64,000 nt of DNA from Stichopus chloronotus (lineage: Eukaryota; Echinodermata; Holothuroidea; Aspidochirotida; Stichopodidae), in assembly GCA_021234535.1 (NCBI GenBank), contig CM037830.1, positions 1,896,170-1,960,169 of the forward strand, given 5' to 3'. The notes beneath the pieces were generated by a model that saw only the letters and a program-made list of their open reading frames with translations, searched no databases and had not been told where the DNA came from. Below, piece by piece: positions 21,201-31,384 of this stretch (the stretch's first letter is position 1; every line of letters starts with the position of its first letter). A program made the position numbers and the translations under genes.

Positions 21201-23390
21201 CAACATTTGGAATATTTTTTCTTCTTCTCTATACGCATTCGGAATATTAACAGTGAAAAAAAGGGCACTTAGGAAAGAACAAAAAAAGGAAGGAAGTGAC
21301 ACAAACAAAGAGTTGAACTGCATGTTCTTAAATTGATGAATTGCTGTAAACCTGGAGGGGCACTTTTTTTATTTTTTATGTCAGACTAACAATAAGAGTT
21401 GCACTTGTTAGTTTGTTAAAAGGATGGTCCAGCCACAAATATAGCTTTGATATGTTGAAGAGTAAGTAAATCCGATCATTATAGAGAAGCGTCCATTCAG
21501 TTCTCATGTGTGGTTCCCGAGATATGGGCATTTGAAGTTGCCCCATTTGTTACCGAAAGTTAAGTTAAAGGAAGCAGTGATGTCATCGCCCCACATTGAT
21601 AAAGCATTTTATCTTTTTCTTTATGCATTTTTTTAAACTTTACACCAAATTTAATACCCCAATACCTAGAGCTATCATAATGTGAATGTATGAGTTGTAT
21701 GAGAGTTTTGCGACAATCAAATAATCAGTACTTAAGCTGACCACCTATTGACTTCAGGGTAAAACTAATTAATTCAACAATGAAGAAAACAAAAGACTCT
21801 TCAGCAATGTGAGGAGATTGTGTCACTCCTGCTTGCTTCAATTTCACAATTGGTAGCAAAGCGGGCAACTTCAGCTGATAATATTTCGAGAACCAAGCAT
21901 GGGAACTGAGTGGAAATCTCACCAGAATGGTTAGATGACCTTACTCTTAAACATATCAAAGCTAAATTTGTGGCTGGACCATCCTTTTAAGTGGCATGGT
22001 AGCTTAGAGTAATCTTCATTGATTGTAAATGTATATATACTCATACAATATCAATTATACTATTACATCTGGAATATTAAGAGGTCGACAAGAGACAGAC
22101 ATCAATTTGCTACACCCACTATACTCACATTTTCTATTGGTCTCATTTTAAATTCAATGCCAATCGTCGGGCCTCTCTTATGGACAGTTATCTTCTTTGG
22201 GTTTGGATTCCATTGAATCATATCTGGACGTTTTGTCGCATTTTGACGAATTTGTTCCTCATACATCGCGTTATCGATCTGTATGACAAGGTAACAAATG
22301 ATTTGAATCTGTCAGGGTTTGGAAAATCCTGATTTAAGTAAACATATCTTTATTTTTCCCACCGACTATTCTCACAAAATAGTAATCTCTAAAATGAACA
22401 TGCAGTTGAGAAATGAGACTAATATATGTTACAGCTTACACCTTGCTCTTTATGACAGTTCAGTTTTTTCAACGCCTGACGGTCCGTGACCCCTCACTAA
22501 GGATTGTTTCATGGTTTCCGTCCACTTACATTATTTCACGAAGAAATCCATAACGATACTAAACAAGGGTTACTGAATGAGGGGTGCTGACTGAGGGGTG
22601 CTGACTGAGGGTTACCGAATAACGTTGACTGAATAAGGAATGCTGAATGAGGGTTACTGAGTAAGCGTTGGAGAATAAGGATTGTCAAATACAAGCTGTT
22701 GAATAAGGGGTTACTGTAGGAGGAAGGATATTGAAGAACTGATATCCAGTTTTCACCAATATAAACAAATGCCGCCGTTATTTCCGCCTACAGAAAGACG
22801 GAAAATAATCTGAGTCATACACACTAAACTGAGGGCTTATACTGTAAGTTATGTAACCAAAGCAAAATTTTCTTTCCATGAGAATGAATGTTGCATTTTC
22901 AAACACTGAGCGGTTTCATAAAATTTGGTATTTCTGACTCCTAGATATATGATTCGAATTTCAAAAGCAACTTGTGAACGGGAAAGAAGAGCACAGCACA
23001 ACGTACTTGATCCCTGCTGACAACGAATTTCATTCATTTCATTACTCGATGTATACACCAACTGTATACCATATAAGGTACTATGTGAGGTTTTTCCAAG
23101 TTTAAAAATAATGCTTCACCTTTGTTGAATATGTCCTATGAGGCAAAGAGGAAAGGTCAACGCATTAAATTCGACTTACCCGCACACACTCTCGTTCATG
23201 CACATACAAACATCTAATTTGAATATTTCCTAACCTGATGACTGACACACGATGTATGAGTGTTACTTGACTCCCGATTCTGAATTCGAATTGTTCGATC
23301 ATCCGATATGAGGGAATTTACACTGTTGTTTCCATCCGAGCCCAGATCAGTGTAAGCTCCAGTAGTTTTCTTTTTTGCGTTGCCGTTCAT
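14993..23390 (-). CDS. PDZ-Roc-COR-Death domain protein (ROCO family), nine coding exons
   Basis: Join on the - strand: 23390-23235, 22278-22129, 20671-20534, 20045-18887, 18197-17633, 17358-17235, 16428-16297, 15912-15714, 15210-14993. The total is 2,841 nt, 946 residues plus TAA. All introns are GT-AG and junction phases are 0,0,0,1,2,0,0,1, each matching its partner. Order: leader 1-79, PDZ about 80-175, Roc-like GTPase fold about 228-440, COR about 470-765, linker, Death domain about 843-942. The Roc part lacks a P-loop lysine. ROCO proteins (DAPK1, LRRK, MFHAS1) pair Roc with COR, and DAPK1 ends in a Death domain. A PDZ front end is unusual. Inferred role: a cytoplasmic scaffold linking a PDZ ligand to Death-domain signalling in apoptosis or immunity. 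ATG at 23390-23388 is chosen because TGA lies in frame upstream at 23408-23406. Upstream coding exons cannot be fully excluded. Confidence 0.85.
15714..15912 (-). CDS. ROCO gene exon 8 (residues 809-874, start of Death domain)
   Basis: The acceptor TTTTACAG precedes CCA at 15912; the donor is GCAT/GTAAGT. It is 199 nt, phase 0 to 1. The second half starts a Death domain: LNPAIFEWLCNKLN, then YRDWRTVA, the signature DW-x-x-L/V-A of helix 2. Confidence 0.85.
16297..16428 (-). CDS. ROCO gene exon 7 (residues 765-808)
   Basis: The acceptor CTTGCAG precedes GGA at 16428; the donor is GAT/GTGAGT. It is 132 nt, phase 0 to 0. It encodes QTHLIDLDVDVNEPFP, then HPAIRLWLLDSDID. No known domain; it bridges COR and the Death domain. 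Confidence 0.75.
17235..17358 (-). CDS. ROCO gene exon 6 (residues 723-764)
   Basis: The acceptor TTTACCAG precedes C CGT at 17358; the donor is GTGACC/GTAAGT. It is 124 nt, phase 2 to 0. It encodes RCRPKTFLQTVRKTIQ and then a Cys-containing strand (LGCECPLTETCFVT), the usual end of a COR region. Too short and divergent to identify alone; accepted because both junctions keep frame. Confidence 0.75.
17633..18197 (-). CDS. ROCO gene exon 5 (residues 535-723, COR domain)
   Basis: The acceptor TATTTTCAG precedes CG TAC at 18197; the donor is CTC/GTAGGT. It is 565 nt, phase 1 to 2. It fits the COR pattern: VQQLLISPNFLIPPFLKLL (the conserved P-x-W/F-L segment), then HWKRLSTMGIASLKLLKGIF, YFFPIAQKP and LIIRFEENLPPGFLEDTVFR. 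The Arg/Trp stretch IPVRWKTYHRGC and strand-rich FEVTLGGDCVALF and ASIRIYC follow. COR mediates dimerisation in ROCO proteins. An alternative reading through to TAG immediately after the donor would truncate the protein but is less consistent with the downstream exons. Confidence 0.85.
18887..20045 (-). CDS. ROCO gene exon 4 (residues 149-534: end of PDZ, Roc-like domain, start of COR)
   Basis: The acceptor GCACAG precedes GCG at 20045; the donor is CCAG/GTAAGT. It is 1,159 nt, phase 0 to 1. It opens with the last PDZ helix and strand (GDIENIIMESA, ETLVLIVQ). After a Ser-rich linker comes a Roc-like fold. KLILLGEESTLLAKHLFGED (residues 229-248) occupies the G1 position but has no GxxxxGK[S/T]. 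DVITVSQRNAF stands where DxxGQ is expected. VPVILAVTSNDTNMD (residues 378-392) is the strand plus a G4-like ND. Alternating helices from LLKRLLLLVWEQ onward begin COR. Confidence 0.85.
20534..20671 (-). CDS. ROCO gene exon 3 (residues 103-148, core of PDZ)
   Basis: The acceptor ATATTCAG precedes GCA at 20671; the donor is AAG/GTAAAA. It is 138 nt, phase 0 to 0. It encodes the most recognisable PDZ stretch: YLIVRDVQEGSPAALA, then LKRGDLILSVNGHPTH. This is the standard pattern of a strand, G-x-P/A-A helix, then GD-I/L-L-x-V-NG. Confidence 0.9.
21420..21986. mobile_element. MITE with long inverted repeats in ROCO intron 2
   Basis: TTAA duplications lie at 21416-21419 and 21987-21990. The left end AAGGATGGTCCAGCCACAAA is matched by the reverse complement of the right end. 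The inverted match runs with gaps for about 140 bp on each side (to about 21560 and from about 21850), including GTTGCCC and ACTTCA segments. The total is 567 bp with no coding capacity, so it is non-autonomous. Confidence 0.8.
22129..22278 (-). CDS. ROCO gene exon 2 (residues 53-102, start of PDZ)
   Basis: The acceptor CATACAG precedes ATC at 22278; the donor is AAT/GTGAGT with G at 22128. It is exactly 150 nt, phase 0 to 0. It encodes a helical charged lead-in (IDNAMYEEQIRQNATK) and the first strands of the PDZ domain, KKITVHKRGPTIGIEFKM, where the carboxylate-binding loop of PDZ domains lies. Confidence 0.85.
22570..22715 (+). repeat. Minisatellite of about 17-20 bp in ROCO intron 1
   Basis: Imperfect repeats of the type TGA(A/C)TGAGGGGTGC and TGAATGAGGGTTACTGA, seven or so copies, some with AATAAGGA variants. 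Lies in the intron 22279-23234. No coding potential. Confidence 0.7.
23235..23390 (-). CDS. ROCO gene exon 1 (start codon, residues 1-52)
   Basis: Starts MNGNAKKKTTGAYTDL and ends VSHQ at the donor CAG/GTTAGG (G at 23234). It is a Ser/Asn-rich, probably disordered leader without signal peptide or membrane segment, so the protein is likely cytoplasmic. An acceptor upstream (TTTACAG, exon side 23443) suggests that a 5' UTR intron precedes it. Confidence 0.75.
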
Positions 23391-23419
23391 TTCTCGCACC
23401 CGTTTTCACCTTCCCGTAT

Positions 23420-23437
23420 TTACCAGCTTTTTGACAT
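23420..23437 (-). promoter_or_regulatory. Short upstream ORF in the presumed 5' leader of the ROCO gene
   Basis: ATG TCA AAA AGC TGG TAA on the - strand, 29 bases upstream of the main ATG and just inside the presumed 5' leader exon that starts at 23443. If the leader is used as drawn, this five-codon uORF could dampen translation of the main frame. Leader structure and function are both inferred. Confidence 0.3.
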
Positions 23438-23443
23438 CAAAAC

Positions 23444-26400
23444 CTGTAAATTTAAGAAGGAATACTTTATGAGCATGACAATAAAAGCACCTGGTGATGA
23501 ATTCCTGAATACATTGACAAACTATTAAGAGAAGAGATTTGTTCTCGCAATGAAAATCGAGGCCCCTTGAAATTTGTGGCCACCAAACAGCGACCATCCC
23601 CACCCAGTTGCCCTCATACAAAACCTCCTCTCGGTCTTGAATAATAAAAGAAAGTAGACAATAGGCTAGTGCTATTTAAAATGTAAAAAGTTAACCCGCC
23701 TATTGTAGTATTTCATAACACTACATAGCATACGCAAATATGACATCCCATCGGTCTTATCTTTCCTTAGATATCTTAGTTACCGAGAGGTATTACAAAA
23801 ACACATCATCAAAAAATGTATCCTCAGTGTTGCTACAGCCATTAGAGCCAATTACAAAAACATATTACTCTTAAATCAAAGACAGTAAATATCAAAGACA
23901 TAGTCATTCCACTAACAAGAAAATAATTAGTATAGAACAATGTGGCACAACCGACAATAGAAGCACACAAAGAGTAAAGTCAAATGCATCGGATTAATAT
24001 TATCAGATCTATCGATACAGTAAACAATAGATCAATGAATAGCCATTTTAGGCATTCATGGGAGGCCGTTGAAGGTACACCACAAATAAGTAGCCAGGTT
24101 ATTATGGAACAAGTAATAATATACTTTCTTGGAAAAAATAAATATTCTGTAGGCATATATATATCCACCACAAACCCATGCTAACTGAAAGACTTCCTAC
24201 GCAAATCGGTTGTTATGGTAACAAAAATAGGTCCATGAAACAGAAAGAAGTATGACAATTTAATAATGTTGACTATATGTGTGTGGACTCTTAGCACTAT
24301 TTGAAAAAAAAAGATATTTAAATGAATGTATTGAACAAATGCAATGCTCTGAATGTTCATAGTAAAACGGAATAACAAAACAGAAGAAAAATCAAATAAT
24401 ACCCATATGTAGATACCATATATAATTTCTGAGGAAATATTATTGATACTCAGCAATACTGATACAACAATGATACTAGCAATTGATGACAAATATAGGT
24501 TCCACTGGAATTTTGCTGCAATTTGTAACCACAGCAATTTAAGGATTCTTTACTTCAATATGAGTGGAAAACAACTTTCCATTCTTATTTTTCAATGTAA
24601 TTCACTATTATTTCTTGTCGCACACGTAAGACACAATGTGTCAATGTGACTATTACAGAAAATTAAGAAATAAAAGAAACTAAAAACTTGGAGTAGACCA
24701 GCCTCGACTCGTTGAGATAATTTACCAATTACTAAATACTTGAAATGCTCCTGACGTAGAACTCAATGATGAATGAATATTTGTCAAATATTGTGGATCT
24801 ACAAACCCGTCTCATGTCATGTTATTCCTATTGGCAACTTTGATATCACTAAAATGTGACATCAAAGTCATGTCTAAGTGGATTGGTCACTGACGAAGCT
24901 AGATACTTCATAAAAATCAGGGTATTTTATTCTCATTTATGGGTGGAAACCATATCTTAATTGCATGTTTCGTTTGGAAGTGTCACCATGACGGTAAGAC
25001 AGTGGAAAAGAATGCAAACAAATATGCACCCAAGCAGATGACAGAGGGAAACAAGAACGTTGAAGTTTCAATTTGACATATAATTACTCGCTCAGACTCT
25101 AGGCTCAAACAGATCCACATCACAAAGTACAAACTACCTCTTGATTGCCCTTACATGGGTAGGATGTTCAATTAAGTAAAGATTAAGATTAACAATTAGA
25201 GGTATTAAACTTATGTAGGGGATACAGTTCCTAGTAACTGATAACACAGCTTTGGACCTCAGAGTGAAGTCTCATAGTAATTTGGCAGGGCAAAAAATGG
25301 TTTCGGGTGATAAATGTTGCCGTGCTATTTCAAATTCTTTCAACATAACGACAAAACATGTAAAACACTGTCATGCTGTGGTTGACATTTTTCACTCAAC
25401 CGTGGGCCGTGGGCTTCTTTGAACGAGCCAGTGGGCTTGTTTGAATAAGCCAGTGGGAAGTATACTAGAAATGAATATTCAGTTGGTCAAAACGCCTTAT
25501 CACTGAAGCAGTGTGTAAAGTGACCAAAACTGCTTCGTTTCACTAAATACTACAATTCCCGTTATTGGTCAAGTAGCCTATATTTTGATACACCTGTGAA
25601 ACCTGCTACGTTTCATATTCATATGTATTCAGTTCTTAAAGAAAGAACTATTACCTTTCAAATATGAATTCTGTGTTTGATTGCTTTTATGCCATTCCCG
25701 TTACTTTTTTAGTTTACTGTCACTTTCGTTCACTGATTGGGTATTCCGTCCATGAATAGCCTCTCGTGTACATTGATGAATAAAGTAATACGAACAAACA
25801 TAAACTTATCCTTCTGTCTCCTCCCGAACACAGGCAATCACTTTAAGATCAGTTTACAATAGCATCAATGTAAATTTGTCACCGGTGTCAAATTTCTCGG
25901 TTATAAATAGGCGGACTACAGAACTGCATTTTACCGTCGAATGATTTAAGTATACACGGGATATTTCTTGTGCACTATTCGACACGGTAAAACAAATATA
26001 GGATAAGAATGAGTCCACTTTTGATGGGTTCATACATTACCAATTCTATCAAAATTATCAATTCAGACGCTGGCCAGAACCTGGCGATTTACGAAGTCAA
26101 TCACCTACGACAGTAATTCAATGTGTTTACTTATGGTGAGACCCCGGCGCGGCAGCAAAAGCACTTGACTTTAAACTACAGGGAAAAATGTCTCCATATC
26201 GTACGATCTTGGCTCAATACGAAACATCTCCCCCAAAATGTCGGAAGACCAGTTTAGGTCACAACCTACATGCATAAACCTAGACTGGCAACAGAAGTTG
26301 TACTTGAGAAGTTGTACTTACACATTGCGTCCACCTTTCTTGCAACTTGTCTTATTTTGTAACATAAACACGATGGTAAGATTCATCTGAGGCTTATCAA

Positions 26401-29400
26401 GAAGTGAAACCTTTAAAGGTGCAATACCTCCTACCTCTGTCTTATGTGATTATTTAAACTACCATGCATTGAAATATATAATAAGGCTTTGTACCCTGGA
26501 TCTCCGATAAACTGTACTGTATGTTAGACTGCCGACATGGACATAAGGCAGTGAACGCATGGTAGGTCGGTTGATTCCTCCTAGTCACCTTAATCGTCCC
26601 TTATGCTTATGCATCATCTACTTTTTTTCTTCTAACAACATGAAACAAAATGTGCTGATAACAGCCATGTCGCTTACACCTGCTGAATGACAGTGAAACG
26701 ATAAAATGTGGAAGTTGTTCGAAGGTTCGTAAAACACATATCGGCAGGCTATTCCGATTCCTACGACAGAATCAAACCTTTGAAGTTACACCTACAGTCT
26801 AACAAGTTTGTACTCACGAAAATGTTCGACGAAAGGCAATCACTTCACATCTTACAATTTCCTCCAAATGTAATTTTGAATGTATGTGTCCCTTTCTGCC
26901 ACAGAATACGAGGAAAGAATGCACAAAAGAAATATAAGCTGTGTTCCAACAATTTCTTGTTAATTTACGACCACACAAATGTTGCATCCAACATCAGCGA
27001 CAAGTGGAAGTCGCGGTTACAACGCTTCCTTGTGATAACTAGAAAGTGTACTGCAGTGAAATACCATTACAAGTATGTGTGCAACATGCAGACATACGCG
27101 TGGATACACAGCCGTATAGCTGGTTGAGTAACGCTGTACGTGCATACAATGCAGTCACAGAACACTAAGCCATCGTCGCCTTCCTATCAATATTTCCTGC
27201 TAATAGCAATACTCCAGTTCTTACCTTAGTGACCTTTCCAGGAACGGGACCAGTGTTAGGTAAGTGGAGATGATATGATTTCACAACAGTGAAGATAGCG
27301 AGATGTGTGTTGAAGCTGCCATAGTACGCTGTTGAAGTGGAAACTTTCTGGAGCGCACATTGAAAATCAGTCACTCCATTTATGAGGTACAGTACAACGT
27401 CCTTACACAGGACACCATGGAATGGTAGTCAGTTTGGTGTCACTCCCAACACTGATAGTAGGTCGTCAGAAAGTTGTAACGTATTGTATCAGTAAAAATA
27501 ATATACGGTATATATATTATTTTTTAGTTTAATGCGCTTTTATCGAATTTGTATGAATCATTTTTCTCACTCCCAATATATTACTTTTTTTATATCAAAG
27601 TTGATGAGGGCCTCATGTAGATTAGCTGAGTACTGTTCACCACCCTTTTTAAATAAAATTGAAACAATTACAGGTAAGGCATCTCAGGGGCCCCGCCCCT
27701 CCAAAGATGTTGGTTTCTTTTCCCAGTTTCGTAACACAACCCTTGTGATGTGTTAAACTTTGATCATTATTTTCGACCTCAGAAAATAATACTCCACTAT
27801 TATATTAATATAATTCTGTAACTGACCTCAGACTCATCATGGGTCAAGGTAGTTACTCCGGACCTTACCAAGACCCCCCCCCCCCAGCAGTATTATGTTC
27901 TGTGGTTACTCACTATTCATTTGGATTACTCATTTCAGTAATCAGGCAAACAGAACTGGGAACACATGGGTTACACTGCCAGGAAAATTTGACAAATTCT
28001 TCTAGATGTGGAAAAAATCATTTTCCACAATCTTAGGCTTTTATGCCCTATAACTTTGTGCAATATGAAATGTCTTGCTCCAGATGTGCAAGTGAATTCC
28101 ATGGAATTTACTACGAATTTGAGGAAAAAGGTGACCCACACAACAGGTTTGCCCTTTATGTGGAATCATCAATTTGAAACCTGTTCTTCAGGTAACTTCA
28201 ACATAACCCAACTGCAGTTGAAACAAATTTGGAGAAAACTCTGTGAATCGTCTTGTATGTGACAAACTCAGTGACAGATCACAAGTTTAAGAACTGAATA
28301 GCCTGTAATATAGCACCATATACAGCTCCGCGTTTTTCTTTTCTTTTCTTATATTATTAACTAGTGTTGGACTTCTACATGTTTGTTGTCAATAGTTCAC
28401 CAATCGAATACTGCATACTATCATCCTCTTTATACCTTCTGATGGCGACATATTAACCAGAAATCAGAATATTAGTTTGAACACCTAGCACATTAATGAA
28501 TATCGACCATCAGTGACATTTTTCTTCCAAAGCTCTGTGACACTAATTGTAAGTGCTAGTCTCAAAGTGTGATATTTTTTCAGTCAGTCATTACACATGG
28601 AATAACAAATAATTTCTCCGTTTTCCTCGCTTGCGAAAAAAAATGCAGGGCTGCGCCAGGTTGAAGATCTCCCAAACTAACACAAGCAACGAAATAAGAA
28701 AAATCAGAATTACCCAGGCAATTTTAAGAATGAATATTTTACGAAGTTTTAAGAATCAATATTTTACCAAGCAAAATGAAGAACTTTAAATCGGTAGTTA
28801 AAAAAAACAGGAATCAAATGTAACTTCAGATGCATGTATCACCATGTTGCATCTTCAAAAGCAGTCAAGAATTTAAAAAAAAATCTAGTGGGAAGAAAAC
28901 ACCCTTGTTACAACCGATATCGTAAAATAATAACCGATAATGTTGAAATGCAAAAACAACCGATAATATTAAAAAAATAAACTGGTGTAACCATCCCCCC
29001 CCCCCCCGGCACTTAGACCCTCCCTCCAGGACAGTGATCAGTCATTAATCTCTAGTTGATATTCTAACGATTTACACGTACACATTCTGTGACTGCAGTG
29101 TTTGCAAATACGATGGCGCTAAATTGCGTTTTTTTTTTGCTTCAAACATTGCGGTGTGTTATTTTGTCAGTAATATCGCGCAATATCACACATTTTTCCA
29201 AAGCCTAGTCAAAAGATCATTTTTCATCAGGACTCAGTAAAGCGTAATTGTAAACTTGGTTTGTGTTAAAGAGCCGCGGAGCACTTACTGCAAAAAGAGC
29301 GGCATTTGTCCAATCCTCAATAATTTTAACTAACATCAAATGACAAGCCTTGCAACACGAACCAATATCAATCATACTCACAGGTTCATGTCTCCGCCCT

Positions 29401-29769
29401 ATGATCTGGAGAAATTCTCAGAGTTGATTGAAGTTGTCTTTTTTCAAGAATAGTACATTCTTGATCTTTTACCTTTACTGGTTTCAAATATGAAATTTGC
29501 GTTATACCTTATTGTGTGTTACACTTTTGCAATGAGAGACAAACACTGACATATATCACGCAAGCGAATACTATATGTATGCGCGTATACGTATATACGT
29601 TCAGGCAACGTCATCTGATTGCAGAGATCGCTCGTTTGTATACAGCAGGTGTAATTATAAAAGGTTTCATGTGCAACCGTTACAATAAAACTCATACAAC
29701 AGCAACAGCGGAACAGTAGCGATTTTGAACTGATTTTAAAGGGTAAGACCACATTGCAATACTTATAAT
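23444..29769. other. Intergenic, no gene recognised
   Basis: AT-rich. Holds C runs at 27874-27885 and 28995-29007 and a two-copy 29-bp repeat (GGGCTT, TTTGAA, AGCCAGTGGG) near 25398-25457. A possible promoter region of the ROCO gene lies at the left. Open frames at 26708-27127 and 28008-28262 show no domain; see the rejected list for 27160-27440. Confidence 0.4.
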
Positions 29770-30285
29770 TAGTAGTGGTGTAGCCAGCGTAGCCAACAAG
29801 CTCGTGTTTTATCCGGGCATATCCCCCAAGAATAAATCCAGTCGGTTTCTGCGTCGCTTTGTTGCGTTAGATAATGTTCAACAGCTTATCCCCCCCCCCC
29901 CACCCATTTTCATTTTTATTTTCAAGCTTACTTTATCGACCTATACCAGAATGGAGGTTCAAGGTATGTAAACCTCCCGCCCCCCCCCCTTCCACCACCA
30001 CCACCACCACCACCTATCTTTGTCAACTGTTCCAAGAATAAATAAAACAGGATGCATAATTTATTTTGATTCTTGTATCGTCTCAAGCCAACTAATTTGT
30101 AGACCTATTAATATTTTTTCATGCATTGACTTTTACATTAATTGAAAAATTGCAGGCATGAGATCCCTTTCTCAAGGCTGGGTATAAGTAGCATCGAATG
30201 CAGCCAATCATCTCGAAGCCAAACATTTCCTTGCACGAACTAGAGATGGCGCTTTGCTTAGATAGTCCTATACCGGAACTCGATC
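29770..30285 (+). repeat. Dispersed repeat family A, copy 1
   Basis: Shares ordered words with 39185-39665: CTCGTGTTTTA/CTCATGTTTTA, TTCTGCGTC, TTGCGTTAGA, CATTTTCATTTTTATTTTCA, CAACTGTTCCA, CAACAGGATG-like, ATTGAGAAATTGCAG-like, CTTGCACGA, TGGCGCT and TTAGATAGTCCT. It contains two C runs (29890-29901, 29980-29989) and a CCA repeat (29992-30013). No coding capacity is seen, so the type is unknown. Confidence 0.7.
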
Positions 30286-30585
30286 TCCTCCTATACTTTT
30301 TTCTTCCCGTAACGATTATTTTAGGTTCATGGGTGCAGGTGTCAAAAAAGAACAATTTCCCACCATGGTTGGGCAACTAAGAAGAACAAGAAATTATCCT
30401 CTTTTAGGCAAAGGGTAGTGGGATGCCGTTTCCCATAAAATCTCTCTATGCCGCCTATCTCCAGACTCCCTGATTTGAAATTGTGGCTTAACTTATGCCT
30501 CTCCTCTTATACCCCTCTCCCAATAAGGCGGTCAAGAACAGGAACGATGAGTTGATCTTGCCCCCCCCCCCCACACACACACACA
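30286..30585 (+). repeat. Repeat fragment shared with 45740-45860, plus (C)12(AC)n
   Basis: AAGAACAGGAACGATGAGT (30532-30550) recurs at about 45836-45854, with looser similarity upstream (CTCTATG/CTATGTAT, CTCCC, TTGAAAT). It ends in C12 (30561-30572) running straight into ACACACACACAC (to 30585), a compound microsatellite. Confidence 0.55.
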
Positions 30586-30599
30586 TAAAACCGTTTTGC

Positions 30600-30878
30600 G
30601 CCCCTGATCATTAGCATAATTGTCAAGCTTGAGATCAAATTTATTACAAATATAATATTTTATAACCTGACTTGTAAAGACTGTACACTTACTGTGAATT
30701 AGTGCTAATACGACAAAGTATCTGGGAACGAACTTTCAAAACCAAATGGAATGGTTGATTTCTCACTCATTTGTGCCCACTTGTATATGACTCGTGAGTA
30801 TGTTCTTAGTTTGACCGTTTGCTATTATAGTTCGTAAGGCAAAGCGGAATAATTTCACGAAGCAACTGTGCCCCTTTA
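30600..30878 (+). mobile_element. Truncated relative of the 62.26-kb MITE
   Basis: Right part matches 62470-62624: CTCACTCATT, TTGTATATGAC against TTGTATGTGAC, TTAGTTTGACC, ATTTCACGAAGCAACT, and an end CCCCTTTAA. ATTAGCATAATT is shared further left. A clear left end with TTAA was not found, so this copy is diverged or truncated. Confidence 0.5.
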
Positions 30879-31012
30879 ATATTTTAACAGGAAGAAGATG
30901 AGCAGTTACCGACTGATCTGTTCCTGTTGAAATAAAATTTACTTACTACGCACATTGTGTTACCATAGTGATTGTTATTGCAAAGCCGCGAACATGTATA
31001 TATAAACATCTA

Positions 31013-31053
31013 TGTATGTGTGTGTGTGTGTGTATGTCTGCGTGTGTATGTGG
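31013..31053 (+). repeat. (TG)n microsatellite
   Basis: TGTATGTGTGTGTGTGTGTG followed by TATGTCTGCGTGTGTATG. Confidence 0.85.
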
Positions 31054-31384
31054 ATAACCAGAGCAGAGCTTATACTATAAAATTACTTAAAATGCCCAAC
31101 TTGTGTGGACTTTTAACTGTTGTTTAACTTGAGTTTTATGACTGAAGAGCAATCGTCAGACAGCAAGTCTATCTAACGATTGAACTTTTAAATTTATCAG
31201 TTTTAACATTTCCGTTAATATTTTTATATAACAGATGAGCATCACAGCTTAGGCTTACTGATATATCACATGTAGTATAGTAGCTAACTCGCAAAATGTC
31301 TCAAAGAGAAAGCACATATAGGTACGACATGTATTGTGATATGTGTTGTAGTACTGATGTCTTCTTTTTAATTCTTATTTCATT

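Noticed and set aside
25388..25460. GTGGGC-containing two-copy repeat as a structured RNA
   Set aside because: Only two copies of about 29 bp and no stable complementary pairing; treated as a minor tandem duplication.
26708..27127. Plus-strand open frame of 139 codons
   Set aside because: Starts from GTG, has no recognisable motif and an ordinary AT-rich composition.
27160..27440. Possible minus-strand exon ending KVTK at a good donor (AAG/GTAAGA)
   Set aside because: The donor is good, but no acceptor in matching phase or partner exon was found and the peptide is not recognised.
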